A DNA stretch of 35,720 nucleotides, taken from contig NZ_JAOEBG010000036.1 of NCBI RefSeq assembly GCF_029836165.1, positions 1-35,720 of the forward strand, read 5' to 3'. Of the stretch, positions 1 to 8,537 are shown piece by piece. The notes beneath the pieces were generated by a model. That model was not told where the DNA came from and made no database searches. It worked only from the letters and a program-made list of their open reading frames with translations. Source of the stretch: Pseudomonas sp. GD04091 (lineage in GTDB: Bacteria; Pseudomonadota; Gammaproteobacteria; Pseudomonadales; Pseudomonadaceae). The stretch's first letter is position 1; every line of letters starts with the position of its first letter. The position numbers were made by a program, and so were the translations under genes.

Positions 1-66
1 TTTTTCGCTGAGATCCTGGGGCTGCTACGCAGCCCTTTCGCGACACAAGGCCGCTCCTACAGGTAC
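1..66. repeat. REP-like palindromic element (P. putida type)
   Basis: This non-coding stretch at the window edge contains the dyad GGGGCTGCTACGCAGCCC-like core followed by a segment ending in GGCCGCTCCTACAGG. Such segments are typical of the abundant REP elements between genes in P. putida-group genomes. It lies just downstream of the minus-strand response regulator, so it may help end that transcript. The left boundary may lie outside the window. Confidence 0.6.
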
Positions 67-73
67 TGTGTTG

Positions 74-481
74 CTATTTCACTGCCTGCATCAGTGGCTT
101 GGGAAACAGGTTCTCCAGGGTCTCGAGCAGGCGGGCGTGATAGATCGGCTTGCGGAACAGGTCGAGCACCTGCAGGCGCAGCATGTCGCTGACATCGTCC
201 ATGTCGGCATGCCCGGACATGACGATCACCGGCAGGTGCTGGCGCGCTGTATGGTCGCGCAGGCGCTGGACCAGGCCCAGGCCGCTTTCTTCGGGCATGC
301 GCAGGTCGGTGATCACCAGGGCGACGTCGGGGTGGCGGGTCAGCAACTGCAGGGCGGCCCTGACCGAGGTGGCGGTGTGGCAACAGAAACCTTCGTTCTC
401 CAGCAGCTCCGCCAACTCCAGCAAGGCCTCTTCCTCGTCGTCCACCAGCAGTATCTGTTGACGCAAGGAAGAGGTCGGCAT
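74..481 (-). CDS. Single-domain response regulator (REC only) next to flp
   Basis: This 135-residue protein is a stand-alone receiver domain with no output domain. All canonical residues are visible: acidic pair D14/D15, phospho-acceptor D59 in TDLRMP, S89 in VIVMSGH and K111 in FRKP. The ATG at 481 was preferred over an in-frame ATG at 508 because GGAG lies 6 bases upstream of it. It starts 48 bases after the flp stop on the same strand, so co-transcription with the pilin is likely. It could act as a phosphate sink or relay partner for the nearby kinase PprA, or signal to another protein by direct contact; that role is inferred. The classical P. aeruginosa tad locus, as I recall it, does not include this gene. 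Confidence 0.85.
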   Translation of the reverse strand: MPTSSLRQQILLVDDEEEALLELAELLENEGFCCHTATSVRAALQLLTRHPDVALVITDLRMPEESGLGLVQRLRDHTARQHLPVIVMSGHADMDDVSDMLRLQVLDLFRKPIYHARLLETLENLFPKPLMQAVK

Positions 482-529
482 GGTCGGCTCCAGAGAGTGG
501 GACTGCACGTCATGCGGGCGCAGAAGGGG

Positions 530-712
530 TCACTGGGTGATCGCGGTCTTGATATCGGTAAAGATTGCTGTCACTTCGGTCGAGATCGGCGTGACGAAGC
601 CGGCCAGTACCACCGCGACCATGGCCGCGATCACCGCGTACTCGATGCCGGAGGCGCCGTCCTTGCTCTGGAGGAAGGTCTTTACATGGATGAGGATCTG
701 TTGCAGCAGCAT
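530..712 (-). CDS. flp: Flp-family type IVb major pilin
   Basis: This 60-residue precursor is the structural subunit of the Flp pilus. It has a short leader ending SKDG. Processing by the prepilin peptidase is expected after G19, giving a mature pilin of about 41 residues. The required Glu at mature position 5 followed by Tyr is present (ASGIEY), then a hydrophobic helix rich in Ala and Val. The ATG at 712 is chosen because AAGGAG lies 7 bases upstream and the leader has the right length; a longer frame reaches 823 but has no leader-like sequence. It is transcribed away from the rcpC operon across an AT-rich divergent promoter region. Size, motif and context all agree. Confidence 0.93.
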   Translation of the reverse strand: MLLQQILIHVKTFLQSKDGASGIEYAVIAAMVAVVLAGFVTPISTEVTAIFTDIKTAITQ

Positions 713-1000
713 GGCACTTCTCCTTGCGCTCGATGGGCGCCGGTCTGCGGGGCTTGAAAAGTGATACCCCTTTGCCATCAGAGCATCGCCAAGCCGTGGC
801 AGGCTGCAAATGTAAGAAAGCATTAGTCCAAAAGTATTGGTTTTAATTAGCGCTTCTAAGTTTTTGTTTTATTGAAGCGTCAATTTCATGGCTCAAAAAA
901 ACCAGCACAGTTAATGGCGAAAGAACCCGGCTCAACTACCGTCCAATAGCGAAATAGTTACTTTTTGCCATCATCGGTCCAGGGCACAGGGAGCGCGGAA
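713..1000. promoter_or_regulatory. Divergent flp / rcpC control region
   Basis: This gap of about 290 bases holds no gene. It is clearly AT-rich between about 820 and 920, unlike the flanking DNA, which suits promoters and protein binding. CGCTTC (851-856) and GAAGCG (874-879) form an inverted repeat with a 17-base spacer. TTTGCCATCA occurs at 771-780, and TTGCCATCATC at 965-975 shortly before rcpC. Both match half of a palindrome found upstream of tadE and tadG. CATCGGTCCAG at 972-982 recurs upstream of pprB. No sigma-70 boxes could be assigned with confidence. Confidence 0.55.
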
Positions 1001-1948
1001 ATGAGCAGTCGCTTGACCATGATCCTCGCCGGCCTGTTCCTTCTGGCGGCCCTGTTGGCAGGTTACTGGGGGCTGCGTCTGAGTCGCCCGGCGCAGTTGC
1101 CGCCGGTGCCGGCGACGGTTCCCAGCGAAGCTGTGATACCTGCCGCGCCAGTGCCGGTGGCGCCCCCGGAACCGCCGCGTTCACCGATCGTCGTCCTGCG
1201 TCGGGCGGTGCCTGCCAATACCCCGTTGAGTGAAGAGGATCTGCTTGTGGAGCGCCTGCAGGTCGTGCCGGCCGGGGCGTTCCAGCAGCTCGACCAGGTG
1301 TTAGGGCGCAGCAGCGCGCGGCCACTGGCGGCGGGGAGCTGGCTGGATGCGTCGAGCTTTCAGGCAGGCGGCCCTCTGGCCCGCATGATCCGCCCTCACG
1401 AACGGGCCGTGGCGGTGGCGGTCGACGATGTGATCGGCGCGGGCGGGCAACTGCGGCCCGGTGATTACGTCGACGTGCTGCTGTTCTTGCGGGAAGAAAA
1501 CAACAATCCACAGTCTTCGGCCCAGGTCGTGCTGCCGGCGTTGCGCGTGCTCAGCGTCGACCAGCAGACCGGCCTTGCCAACGATGGTCGCCTCGCGCAG
1601 ACCGCCGAGGAGCAGAAAGCCCGTCGCGACCAGCAGGCGCTGAACAGCAACACCACTCGCACCGTCGGCCTGGCCGTGCCCGAGGCCCTGGCCAGTCGAT
1701 TGATGCTGGCGGCCCAGGCCGGGACCTTGCGCCTGGCGGTGCGCAGCGCCGACGAGCAGTTGCTGGCGGCCTACTGGTCCGGCCAGGACGCCCGCCCGCA
1801 ACTGGAGGCGGCCAACCGCAACCTCTATCGCTTCAGCCAGCTGTCCCAGGTGCCGCTGGCCAGCCAGTCCGCGGCGGCGGCCGCCGGCGCGCCGGCCATG
1901 CAGATCATTCGCGGCGCCCAGAACAGCGACAGCAACAAGACCCCCTGA
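1001..1948 (+). CDS. rcpC: Flp pilus assembly protein CpaB/RcpC
   Basis: This 315-residue periplasmic, membrane-anchored protein belongs to the CpaB/RcpC family, which works with the secretin in the outer part of the Tad machine. An N-terminal membrane helix (about residues 6-25) is followed by a Pro-rich linker. A SAF-type domain follows (VLRRAVPANTPLSEEDL, about 63-130), then the conserved RPHERAVAVAVDD and RPGDYVDVLLF segments. The ATG at 1001 is preferred over 965 because GGGAGCG precedes it and the membrane helix then starts near the N-terminus. It opens a tightly packed operon running to tadD. Confidence 0.9.
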   Translation: MSSRLTMILAGLFLLAALLAGYWGLRLSRPAQLPPVPATVPSEAVIPAAPVPVAPPEPPRSPIVVLRRAVPANTPLSEEDLLVERLQVVPAGAFQQLDQVLGRSSARPLAAGSWLDASSFQAGGPLARMIRPHERAVAVAVDDVIGAGGQLRPGDYVDVLLFLREENNNPQSSAQVVLPALRVLSVDQQTGLANDGRLAQTAEEQKARRDQQALNSNTTRTVGLAVPEALASRLMLAAQAGTLRLAVRSADEQLLAAYWSGQDARPQLEAANRNLYRFSQLSQVPLASQSAAAAAGAPAMQIIRGAQNSDSNKTP

Positions 1949-1967
1949 CCTGGCAAGGATGCAATCC

Positions 1968-3242
1968 ATGCGTCGTTCTTTGCATGCTTCTCTACGTGGT
2001 TCGCTGCTGGCCTCGTGCCTGTTGTGCCTGGCCATGCCACTGCAGTCGCAGGGCGCGGCCAAGGGCTGCGCGGCGTTCGGCCAGCTGCCTTCGGTGATCG
2101 AGATGGATCAGGGCCTGCAACAGGAACTGCGCTTGCCGGTGGCCATCACCCGGGCGGCGGTGGGCGAGCCCAAGGTGGCCGATGTGCAGCCCAGCGGCGA
2201 GCGGGCCGTGCTGCTGACGGCGGTGGGGCAGGGCAATACCAGCCTGATGCTATGGACCGACTGCGCCGCCCAGCCGCACCGGGCCATGCTCTTCGTCAAG
2301 GGCCGGGCCAGCGCCGACATGGCCGAGACGGCGCAGGAGGACCTGCCCGTGCAGGTGCAGGCCGACATCCGCTTTGTCGAGGTGCGTCGCCTCAAGTACA
2401 AGGAGGCCGGCGCGCGCCTGTTCTTCAAGGGTTCGAACAACACGCTGATCGGCTCGCCCAACACCGTGCCCAACACGGTGGTGCGGCCGGGTCATGTACC
2501 CAGCGTCGCCGACAGCGCGAACCCGGGCAGCTATATCAATGTGAAGCCTGGCATCCCGCTCGACAACGATGTTTTCAACATCGTCTGGGGCGGCGGCAGC
2601 AGTCGTTTCCTGGCGATGATCAACGCCCTGGAGAACAGTGGCTTCGCCTACACCCTGGCACGCCCCAGCCTCACGGTGCTGAGCGGGCTGACCGCGAGTT
2701 TCCTGGCCGGTGGCGAGATTCCCATCCCGGTGCCCAGCAGCGGCAGCGACAACGTGTCGATCGAGTACAAGGAGTTCGGTGTGCGCCTGGCCCTGACCCC
2801 GACCGTGGTCAGCCGCAACCGCATCACCCTGAAGGTGGCCCCGGAGGTCAGCGAGCTCGACTACAACAACGCGGTGATCATCGCCGGCACCCAGGTGCCA
2901 GGCCTGAGCGTGCGTCGCACGGATACCAGCATCTCGCTGGCCGATGGCGAGAGCTTCATCATCAGCGGCCTGATCAGCAGCAATGTGCGCTCGGGCGTGG
3001 ACAAGATGCCCGGCCTGGGCAACCTGCCGATCATCGGTGCGTTCTTCCGCCAGTCGGCGCTCAATCGCGAAGAGACCGAGCTGCTGATGATCGTCACCCC
3101 GCACCTGGTCCAGCCCCTGGCCGCCAATGCGCGCCTGCCGGAGCTGCCGGGCGAGGGGCTGCGTACCTACGACCCTAGCTGGGGGCGCCTGTTCTTCATG
3201 GAAAACGGCAACTTCGATGGCCGTGGCGGGTTATCCCAATGA
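1968..3242 (+). CDS. rcpA: Tad pilus outer-membrane secretin RcpA/CpaC
   Basis: This 424-residue secretin forms the outer-membrane channel for the Flp pilus. It has a signal peptide (RRSLHASLRG then a hydrophobic run), then the pilus/secretion N-terminal domain (about residues 35-105). The C-terminal secretin domain includes VRLALTPTV, SLADGESFIISGLI and the final TELLMIVTPHLVQP. The ATG at 1968 is chosen because AAGG sits about 9 bases upstream. An in-frame ATG at 1959 overlaps that site and would leave no spacing. It lies 19 bases after rcpC and overlaps tadZ by 4 bases, so translation is probably coupled. Confidence 0.93.
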   Translation: MRRSLHASLRGSLLASCLLCLAMPLQSQGAAKGCAAFGQLPSVIEMDQGLQQELRLPVAITRAAVGEPKVADVQPSGERAVLLTAVGQGNTSLMLWTDCAAQPHRAMLFVKGRASADMAETAQEDLPVQVQADIRFVEVRRLKYKEAGARLFFKGSNNTLIGSPNTVPNTVVRPGHVPSVADSANPGSYINVKPGIPLDNDVFNIVWGGGSSRFLAMINALENSGFAYTLARPSLTVLSGLTASFLAGGEIPIPVPSSGSDNVSIEYKEFGVRLALTPTVVSRNRITLKVAPEVSELDYNNAVIIAGTQVPGLSVRRTDTSISLADGESFIISGLISSNVRSGVDKMPGLGNLPIIGAFFRQSALNREETELLMIVTPHLVQPLAANARLPELPGEGLRTYDPSWGRLFFMENGNFDGRGGLSQ

Positions 3243-4429
3243 GCGAAAGCCTGAACCAGACGTACCTGGCCCTGACCCGCAACGACGAGGACCTGCAATG
3301 GCTGCAAGGCGCCCTGGCGCCATTGGGGCAGGTGATCGGCGCTGGCAGCGCGGGCCTCGACGAGCTGCTGGCGCTGGTCGACATGACCTTCAGCAACCTG
3401 GTGTTCATCGGCCTGGACCGCGAACAGCTGATCGGCCAGTGCGCCTTGATCGAGGGCTTGCTGGAGGCCAAGCCGATGCTGGCCATCGTCGCCCTGGGCG
3501 ACGGCATGGACAACCAGCTGGTGCTGCATGCCATGCGTGCCGGCGCTCGTGACTTCGTCGCCTATGGTTCGCGGGCCAGCGAGGTGGCGGGTCTGGTACG
3601 GCGCCTGGGCAAGCGCCTGCCGGCGGTCGCCAGCAGTCCCAGCCTGGGCGGTCTCACCGTGCTCTTCGGGGCCCAGCGGGGTGCCGATGGCGCGCTGCTC
3701 ACCACCCACCTGGCGCGGGTGGTGCAGGACAGCGGCCAGCAGACGTTGCTGCTCGACCTTGGCCTGCCACGGGGCGATAGCCTGACCTTGCTGGGCCTGG
3801 AGGCCTCGTTCCATTTCGGTGACGCCTTGCGCCACCTGCGGCGCCTCGACACGACCCTGATCGACAGCGCCTTCACCCGCGACAAGGGCGGGCTGCGCAT
3901 CCTCGCCTACGCCGACAACGACGAGCCGCTGGAGCAGACCAGCGCCGCCGAGCTGTACATGCTGCTCGGCGCCTTGCGCCAGCACTTCCAGCACATCGTC
4001 GTGAACCTCACCGGGCAGGCCGACAGCGAGGCCCTGCGCACCATCGTCAGCCACTGCGACAAGCTGATCGTCTACACCGACCAGAACATCCTCGACTGCC
4101 GGCGCAACCTGGACGTGCTCGAGCAATGGCGCGATCGCGGCATCAAGCTCGACCACGCCAGCCTGCTGGTGGACCGCTACCTGCGCCACGTGGCGCCGGA
4201 TGCCGATGCCCTGGCCAAGCGCTATGGGCTGACGCTGCTCAATGTCGTGCCGTACAGCCCGGAACTGCGTCTGAACGCCAAGAACCAGGGCCTGAGCCTG
4301 TTCGAACTGGCCCCGCGCGAGAGCCTGACCCAGGCCCTGCGCGGCCTCGGCGAGCGCCTGGCGCGGCGCTCGGAAAACCTCGCGCCGCCGGCTCATGCCT
4401 GGTTACGCCGTCTGTGGGGCAACCGATGA
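3239..4429 (+). CDS. tadZ: Flp pilus assembly ATPase-like protein TadZ/CpaE
   Basis: This 396-residue protein belongs to the TadZ/CpaE family, which helps place the Tad machine in the cell. Residues 1 to about 125 resemble an atypical receiver domain. The rest is a ParA/MinD-like fold with TLLLDLGLPRGD and later VYTDQNILDCRRNLDVL. The deviant Walker A position reads GAQRGADGALLT and lacks the signature lysines, so ATP hydrolysis is doubtful. Its ATG overlaps the rcpA stop (ATGA), and its own stop overlaps the tadA start in the same way. Family and context are secure. Confidence 0.88.
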   Translation: MSESLNQTYLALTRNDEDLQWLQGALAPLGQVIGAGSAGLDELLALVDMTFSNLVFIGLDREQLIGQCALIEGLLEAKPMLAIVALGDGMDNQLVLHAMRAGARDFVAYGSRASEVAGLVRRLGKRLPAVASSPSLGGLTVLFGAQRGADGALLTTHLARVVQDSGQQTLLLDLGLPRGDSLTLLGLEASFHFGDALRHLRRLDTTLIDSAFTRDKGGLRILAYADNDEPLEQTSAAELYMLLGALRQHFQHIVVNLTGQADSEALRTIVSHCDKLIVYTDQNILDCRRNLDVLEQWRDRGIKLDHASLLVDRYLRHVAPDADALAKRYGLTLLNVVPYSPELRLNAKNQGLSLFELAPRESLTQALRGLGERLARRSENLAPPAHAWLRRLWGNR

Positions 4430-5682
4430 GCAACGAAGAACCCTTTGGCGGGCCACGCCACGCGGCCAGCGATCCGCAGGTGCTCAAGCGGGCCCTGCAC
4501 CGGCATGTCATCGATGCCATCGAGGACAGCGGCCGCAACCTGCTCGAAGGCGCGCGCCCCGCACTGGCGCAGTTCGTCCTGGAGCAGGTTGGCGACTATG
4601 TGGCGCGCTTGCGCCTGGCCCTGTCGCGCTACGAGATGGAGCGCCTGGGCGAGGAGATCGTCGACGAGCTGACCGGCTACGGTCCGCTGGAGGTGTTGCT
4701 GCGTGACCCGAGCATCACCGAGATCCTGGTCAATGGCCCGTATCGGGTGTTCGTCGAGCGTGGCGGCCTGCTGCAACAGACCGACCTGCGCTTCATCGAC
4801 GCCCATCATGTCGAACGGGTGATGCAACGCATCCTCGCGCCCCTGGGACGGCGCCTGGACGAGTCGTCGCCCATGGTCGATGCGCGCATGCCCGACGGCA
4901 GCCGGGTCAATGCGATCATCCCGCCCGTGGCGCTGGACGGGCCATGCCTGTCGATTCGCAAGTTCCGCCAGGACATGCTCAAGAGCGCCGACCTGCTGGC
5001 CACCCGCGCCATCGACCAGGCCATCTACGACTTTCTCGAACGGGCCGTGGGCCGGCGCTGCAACATCCTCGTCAGTGGCGGCACCGGCACCGGCAAGACC
5101 ACCTTGCTCAACATCCTCAGCCAGATGATCGCGCCGCAGGAGCGCCTGGTGACCATCGAGGATGTCGCCGAACTGCAACTGCACCACCCCCACGTGGTGC
5201 GCCTGGAAACCCGTCCGCCGAATGCCGAGGGCCATGGCGAGATCAAGGCCAGCGAGCTGATCCGCAACGCCCTGCGCATGCGCCCGGACCGCATCATCCT
5301 AGGCGAGATCCGCGGGGCCGAGGTGATCGACGTGATGACCGCGATGAACACCGGCCACGACGGCTCGATGAGCACGGTGCACGCCAATAGCGCCCAGGAC
5401 GCCCTGCTGCGGCTGGAGACCCTGGTCGGCCTGACCGGACGACAGGTTGCCGAGAAGACCTTGCGACAGATGATCTGCGCGGCGCTGGACGTGGTGATCC
5501 AGCTGACCCGCCTGGCCGATGGCCGGCGTTGCGTCAGCGAGGTGCTGGAGGTGGTCGGCGTGCGTGACGATGTGTATGTCACCAACACCCTGTTCCGCCT
5601 CGACCGGCGCAGCGGCGATGCCTTCTTGCGCGAGGCGCCGAACCCGGCGGGCAGCAAGCTGCGTCACGAGGGGGTGCTGTGA
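4426..5682 (+). CDS. tadA: Tad pilus secretion ATPase TadA/CpaF
   Basis: This 418-residue cytoplasmic ATPase of the type II/IV secretion family powers Flp pilus assembly. The N-terminal CpaF-type region includes EEIVDELTGYGPLEVLL and EILVNGPYRVFVE. Walker A is GGTGTGKTT with K224. The Asp box is IEDVAELQL, and the Walker B/His region runs through GEIRGAEVIDVM and STVHANS. The frame stays open upstream to 4126 inside tadZ, but the ATG at 4426 fits the 4-base ATGA overlap and the family length. The stop overlaps the tadB start. Confidence 0.95.
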   Translation: MSNEEPFGGPRHAASDPQVLKRALHRHVIDAIEDSGRNLLEGARPALAQFVLEQVGDYVARLRLALSRYEMERLGEEIVDELTGYGPLEVLLRDPSITEILVNGPYRVFVERGGLLQQTDLRFIDAHHVERVMQRILAPLGRRLDESSPMVDARMPDGSRVNAIIPPVALDGPCLSIRKFRQDMLKSADLLATRAIDQAIYDFLERAVGRRCNILVSGGTGTGKTTLLNILSQMIAPQERLVTIEDVAELQLHHPHVVRLETRPPNAEGHGEIKASELIRNALRMRPDRIILGEIRGAEVIDVMTAMNTGHDGSMSTVHANSAQDALLRLETLVGLTGRQVAEKTLRQMICAALDVVIQLTRLADGRRCVSEVLEVVGVRDDVYVTNTLFRLDRRSGDAFLREAPNPAGSKLRHEGVL

Positions 5683-6560
5683 TGGGGCCGCTGCTGCTGG
5701 CGCTGTCGCCGTTGTGCCTGGGCATGGCGCTGTTGCTGTGGCGCCTGGGCCTGTACAAGCGCGGCGAGGAGCGCATCCTGCAGCGGCTGGGCCGCGCCTT
5801 TCGGCTGGTGCGCACGGGCAGCGTCCGGCGCGACTGGCTCGACCCGTTGCTGCTGCGCGCTGGGCTGGCCCATGTGGAGTTTTCCCCCGGGCCCTGGCTG
5901 GCGGGCTGGCTGGCACTGACGCTGGCGGCCGGGTTGCTGGGCGGCTGGGTGGCGGCGCTGATGGCCTGGCTGGGACTGCCCCTGCTCGGCTATTTCTACC
6001 TGAGCTGGCGCTGCCGACGCCGGTTGCGGCAGATCATCCAGCAACTGCCCGGCCTGCTCGACTACAGCGTGCGCAGCCTGAAGGCCGGGCGCACCCTCAA
6101 CGAGGCGGTGCTCGGCGGTATCGACAGCACCCGCGAGCCGCTGCGTTCGGCCATGCTGCGGGTGCGCCGCAACGTGCAGCTGGGCGTGCCGCTGGAGGAC
6201 GCGGTCAGCGAATTCGCCGAGCTCTACCGCCAGGACGAGCTGCGCATGTTCGCCCTGGGGCTGCGTATCAACCAGCGTCACGGCGGCAATGCCAGCGAGC
6301 TGCTGGAGAACCTGATCAAGCTGATCCGCGAACATGAACAGGGCGATCGGCAATTGCGCGCCATGACCGGGGAAACGCGCATCACGGCGGTGATCCTCGG
6401 CGCGCTGCCGCTGGCCATGGTCGGCTACTTCCTGCTCGCCAACCCCGGTTACCTGTTGGCCATGTGGCGCGACAGTCACGGGCAGCTGATGCTGCTGTTC
6501 GCCTTCGCCCTGCAGGCCATCGGTTGCCTGGTGCTGTGGCGCATGATGAGGAGTTTGTGA
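5682..6560 (+). CDS. tadB: Tad pilus inner-membrane platform protein TadB
   Basis: This 292-residue integral membrane protein carries a type II secretion system F domain (about residues 115-245), with LPGLLDYSVRSLKAGRTLNEAV and RINQRHGGNASELLENL. Hydrophobic helices lie at the N-terminus, around residues 65-105, and in two C-terminal segments. TadB and TadC form the inner-membrane platform driven by TadA. The ATG at 5682 overlaps the tadA stop (TGATG); a GTG three bases upstream is also in frame. Its stop is followed 2 bases later by the tadC ATG. Confidence 0.92.
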   Translation: MGPLLLALSPLCLGMALLLWRLGLYKRGEERILQRLGRAFRLVRTGSVRRDWLDPLLLRAGLAHVEFSPGPWLAGWLALTLAAGLLGGWVAALMAWLGLPLLGYFYLSWRCRRRLRQIIQQLPGLLDYSVRSLKAGRTLNEAVLGGIDSTREPLRSAMLRVRRNVQLGVPLEDAVSEFAELYRQDELRMFALGLRINQRHGGNASELLENLIKLIREHEQGDRQLRAMTGETRITAVILGALPLAMVGYFLLANPGYLLAMWRDSHGQLMLLFAFALQAIGCLVLWRMMRSL

Positions 6561-6562
6561 GC

Positions 6563-7450
6563 ATGGCCCTGCTGCTCAGTACGCTTTGCCTGTTCGCCGC
6601 CTTCGCCTTGCTGGCCTTGCAGGCCGCGCGCCAGTTGCGTGCCCGGCAGCGGGTGGCGCGGCGTCTGCAAGGGCGGCTGGCCCGTGACGAACGGCTGGGC
6701 GACTGGCTGCAATGGCTGGGCAGCAGCCCGCTGGGGCGGCGTCTGCAACGCCTGGACGGCGAAACCCAGGCGTTGCTCGACCGGCTGGGTTGGCGACGCA
6801 GCCGGCAACGGGCGCTGTTCGCCGCGGTGCAGCTGGGTTTGCCGGTGGTGGCGGTCGGTGCGGCGTTGCTGTTGACCCACGGCCTGCCCACTCAGAGCCG
6901 TGGGCATTGGAGCGTGCTGCTGCTCTGCGCGCTGGGCGCGGGTTATCTGTTGCCCAAGCGCCTGCTGGCGGCAGCGGCGGCGCGGCGCCAGCGGCAGATC
7001 GCCCAGGAGGTGAGCCTGCTGATTCCGTTGCTGCGCATCCTCTTCGAAACCGGGCTGGCGGTGGAGCAGGCCCTGCGCGTGCTGGCCCATGAGGGCCGCA
7101 GCCTGGTGCCGAACATCAGCGATGAACTGCGCCTGGTGTTGCAGCGCGTCGATTCGGGCCTGGCGTTGGGGCCGGAGCTGGAGAAGACCGCGCGCCTGCT
7201 GGCGGTGGACGAGTTGATCGACACCTGCGTGATCCTCCAGCAGTTGTTGGCGCAGGGCAGTGGTTCGATGAAATCGCTGCTGGCGCTCAAGGAACTGCTC
7301 GATGACCGGCGCCTTACCGGCCTGCAGGAGCGGGTGTCGAAGATGTCGGCAAAGATGTCGGCGGTGATGATGGTGTTCCTGTTTCCGGCCTTGCTCATTG
7401 TCCTGGCCGGGCCGGGGTTCTCCGCGTTGGCCCGGGCGTTGGGGTCATGA
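6563..7450 (+). CDS. tadC: Tad pilus inner-membrane platform protein TadC
   Basis: This 295-residue membrane protein is the partner of TadB, with an N-terminal helix, two central helices (about residues 85-135) and a C-terminal helix. A GspF-type domain (about 145-270) includes SLLIPLLRILFETGLAVEQAL and ends in KMSAKMSAVMMVFLFPALLIV, typical of TadC. The ATG at 6563 has GAGGAG about 9 bases upstream. The GTG at 6557 is in frame but only 3 bases from that site, so it is less likely. Confidence 0.92.
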   Translation: MALLLSTLCLFAAFALLALQAARQLRARQRVARRLQGRLARDERLGDWLQWLGSSPLGRRLQRLDGETQALLDRLGWRRSRQRALFAAVQLGLPVVAVGAALLLTHGLPTQSRGHWSVLLLCALGAGYLLPKRLLAAAAARRQRQIAQEVSLLIPLLRILFETGLAVEQALRVLAHEGRSLVPNISDELRLVLQRVDSGLALGPELEKTARLLAVDELIDTCVILQQLLAQGSGSMKSLLALKELLDDRRLTGLQERVSKMSAKMSAVMMVFLFPALLIVLAGPGFSALARALGS

Positions 7451-7530
7451 CGGTCGATAGCCATCGATACCCTCTGGGAGCGGGCTGGATTGGATTGGTC
7501 GGTAATGTCTTGTGTCGAGGGAGAGATGCG

Positions 7531-8232
7531 ATGAAAGCGATCCTGCTGTTCAGTGGCCTGTTGCTGCTCGCCGGTTGTGCCGGCCAGCAGCCCGAAGGCC
7601 TGGCCCGCTTGCTCGGCGGTGGCACCTGCGGCAAGCCCGATGCCGACCAGCAGTTGAGCCTGGACATGGCCGACCAGATGATCAGCGAAGGCCGACCGCA
7701 TGCCGGGCTGGCCCACCTGGAGCGGTTGCCTGACACCCTCGATCAGGTGCGCCTGCGCAAGGCCAAGGTGTTGCGCCAGCTCGGGCGCGGCGAGGCCGAG
7801 CCGTTGTATCGCAGCCTGCTCGGAGGCTGCCTGGCCGCCGAAGGCGAGCATGGCCTGGGGCAGCTGGCCTCGGCCCGGGGCGACGACGCGCAGGCGCTGC
7901 GCAACCTGCAGCGCGCAGTGCGCCTGGCACCGACCGACGAAAAGGTGCGCAACGACCTGGGCGTGGTGCAGATGAACCTGGGGCACCTGGAGCAGGCGCG
8001 TTTCGAGTTCCTGACGGCCATCGAGCTCAAGGACGACAACGCCTTGCCGGCGATCAACCTGGTGACCTTGTCGCTGGTGCAGGACAACTGGACCCAGGCC
8101 GAGGACCTGGTGAACCGCCTGCGTCTCAAGCCCGAGCAGTTCGCCGAAGCCCAGGCCCGGGCGCAGCGCATCCGTTCCACCGGCCGCGGGCCGCTCGCGG
8201 CGACCGACACGTCGGCCGCTGTCATCAACTGA
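7531..8232 (+). CDS. tadD: TadD, TPR lipoprotein of the Tad system
   Basis: This 233-residue protein starts MKAILLFSGLLLLAGC, a lipoprotein signal with the lipobox Cys near residue 16, so it is probably an outer-membrane lipoprotein. The rest is helical with TPR-like repeats, clearest around residues 100-190 (ASARGDDAQALRNLQRAVRLAP and LGHLEQARFEFLTAIEL). TadD supports pilus assembly, perhaps as a pilotin for the secretin. The frame is open back to 7447, but the ATG at 7531 with GAGGGAGAG upstream gives the signal peptide at the N-terminus. An 80-base gap separates it from tadC, larger than elsewhere in the operon. Confidence 0.9.
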   Translation: MKAILLFSGLLLLAGCAGQQPEGLARLLGGGTCGKPDADQQLSLDMADQMISEGRPHAGLAHLERLPDTLDQVRLRKAKVLRQLGRGEAEPLYRSLLGGCLAAEGEHGLGQLASARGDDAQALRNLQRAVRLAPTDEKVRNDLGVVQMNLGHLEQARFEFLTAIELKDDNALPAINLVTLSLVQDNWTQAEDLVNRLRLKPEQFAEAQARAQRIRSTGRGPLAATDTSAAVIN

Positions 8233-8245
8233 GCAGGAGGTGATC

Positions 8246-8506
8246 ATGTTCAAGCCCTGGATCGTCCTGGCGTGTCTGGTAGCGCCGCTTTTGGCACAGG
8301 CGCAAGAGCCGCCGCGCAAACCGCGTCCGGAGACGGCCACCGAAGCCCTGCTGCAGGTGCAGGCGAGCAACCGCGAGGCGTCCAGCGTGCGCCAGGTGCA
8401 GACCGACAAGGAGCGCGACCAGGCCATGCAGCGCTGGCTGGACAGCTACAAGTACGCGATTCCGGATTTCTATCGGTGGACGAAGATCAATTCGTCGAAC
8501 AACTGA
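8246..8506 (+). CDS. Small exported DUF3613-type protein, last gene of tad operon
   Basis: This 86-residue protein has a clear signal peptide (FKPWIVLACLVAPLLAQAQ) and a short charged, Gln-rich mature part ending YAIPDFYRWTKINSSNN. It looks like the small DUF3613-type proteins found in Pseudomonas tad loci. No enzymatic motif is visible and its function is unknown. The start is fixed by a near-perfect AGGAGGTGATC directly upstream of the ATG at 8246; a GTG two codons earlier lies inside that site. It follows tadD by 13 bases and ends the operon before a terminator-like hairpin. Confidence 0.8.
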   Translation: MFKPWIVLACLVAPLLAQAQEPPRKPRPETATEALLQVQASNREASSVRQVQTDKERDQAMQRWLDSYKYAIPDFYRWTKINSSNN

Positions 8507-8537
8507 GTGGAGCGACTTCGAGAGCCGCCGAGACCCT

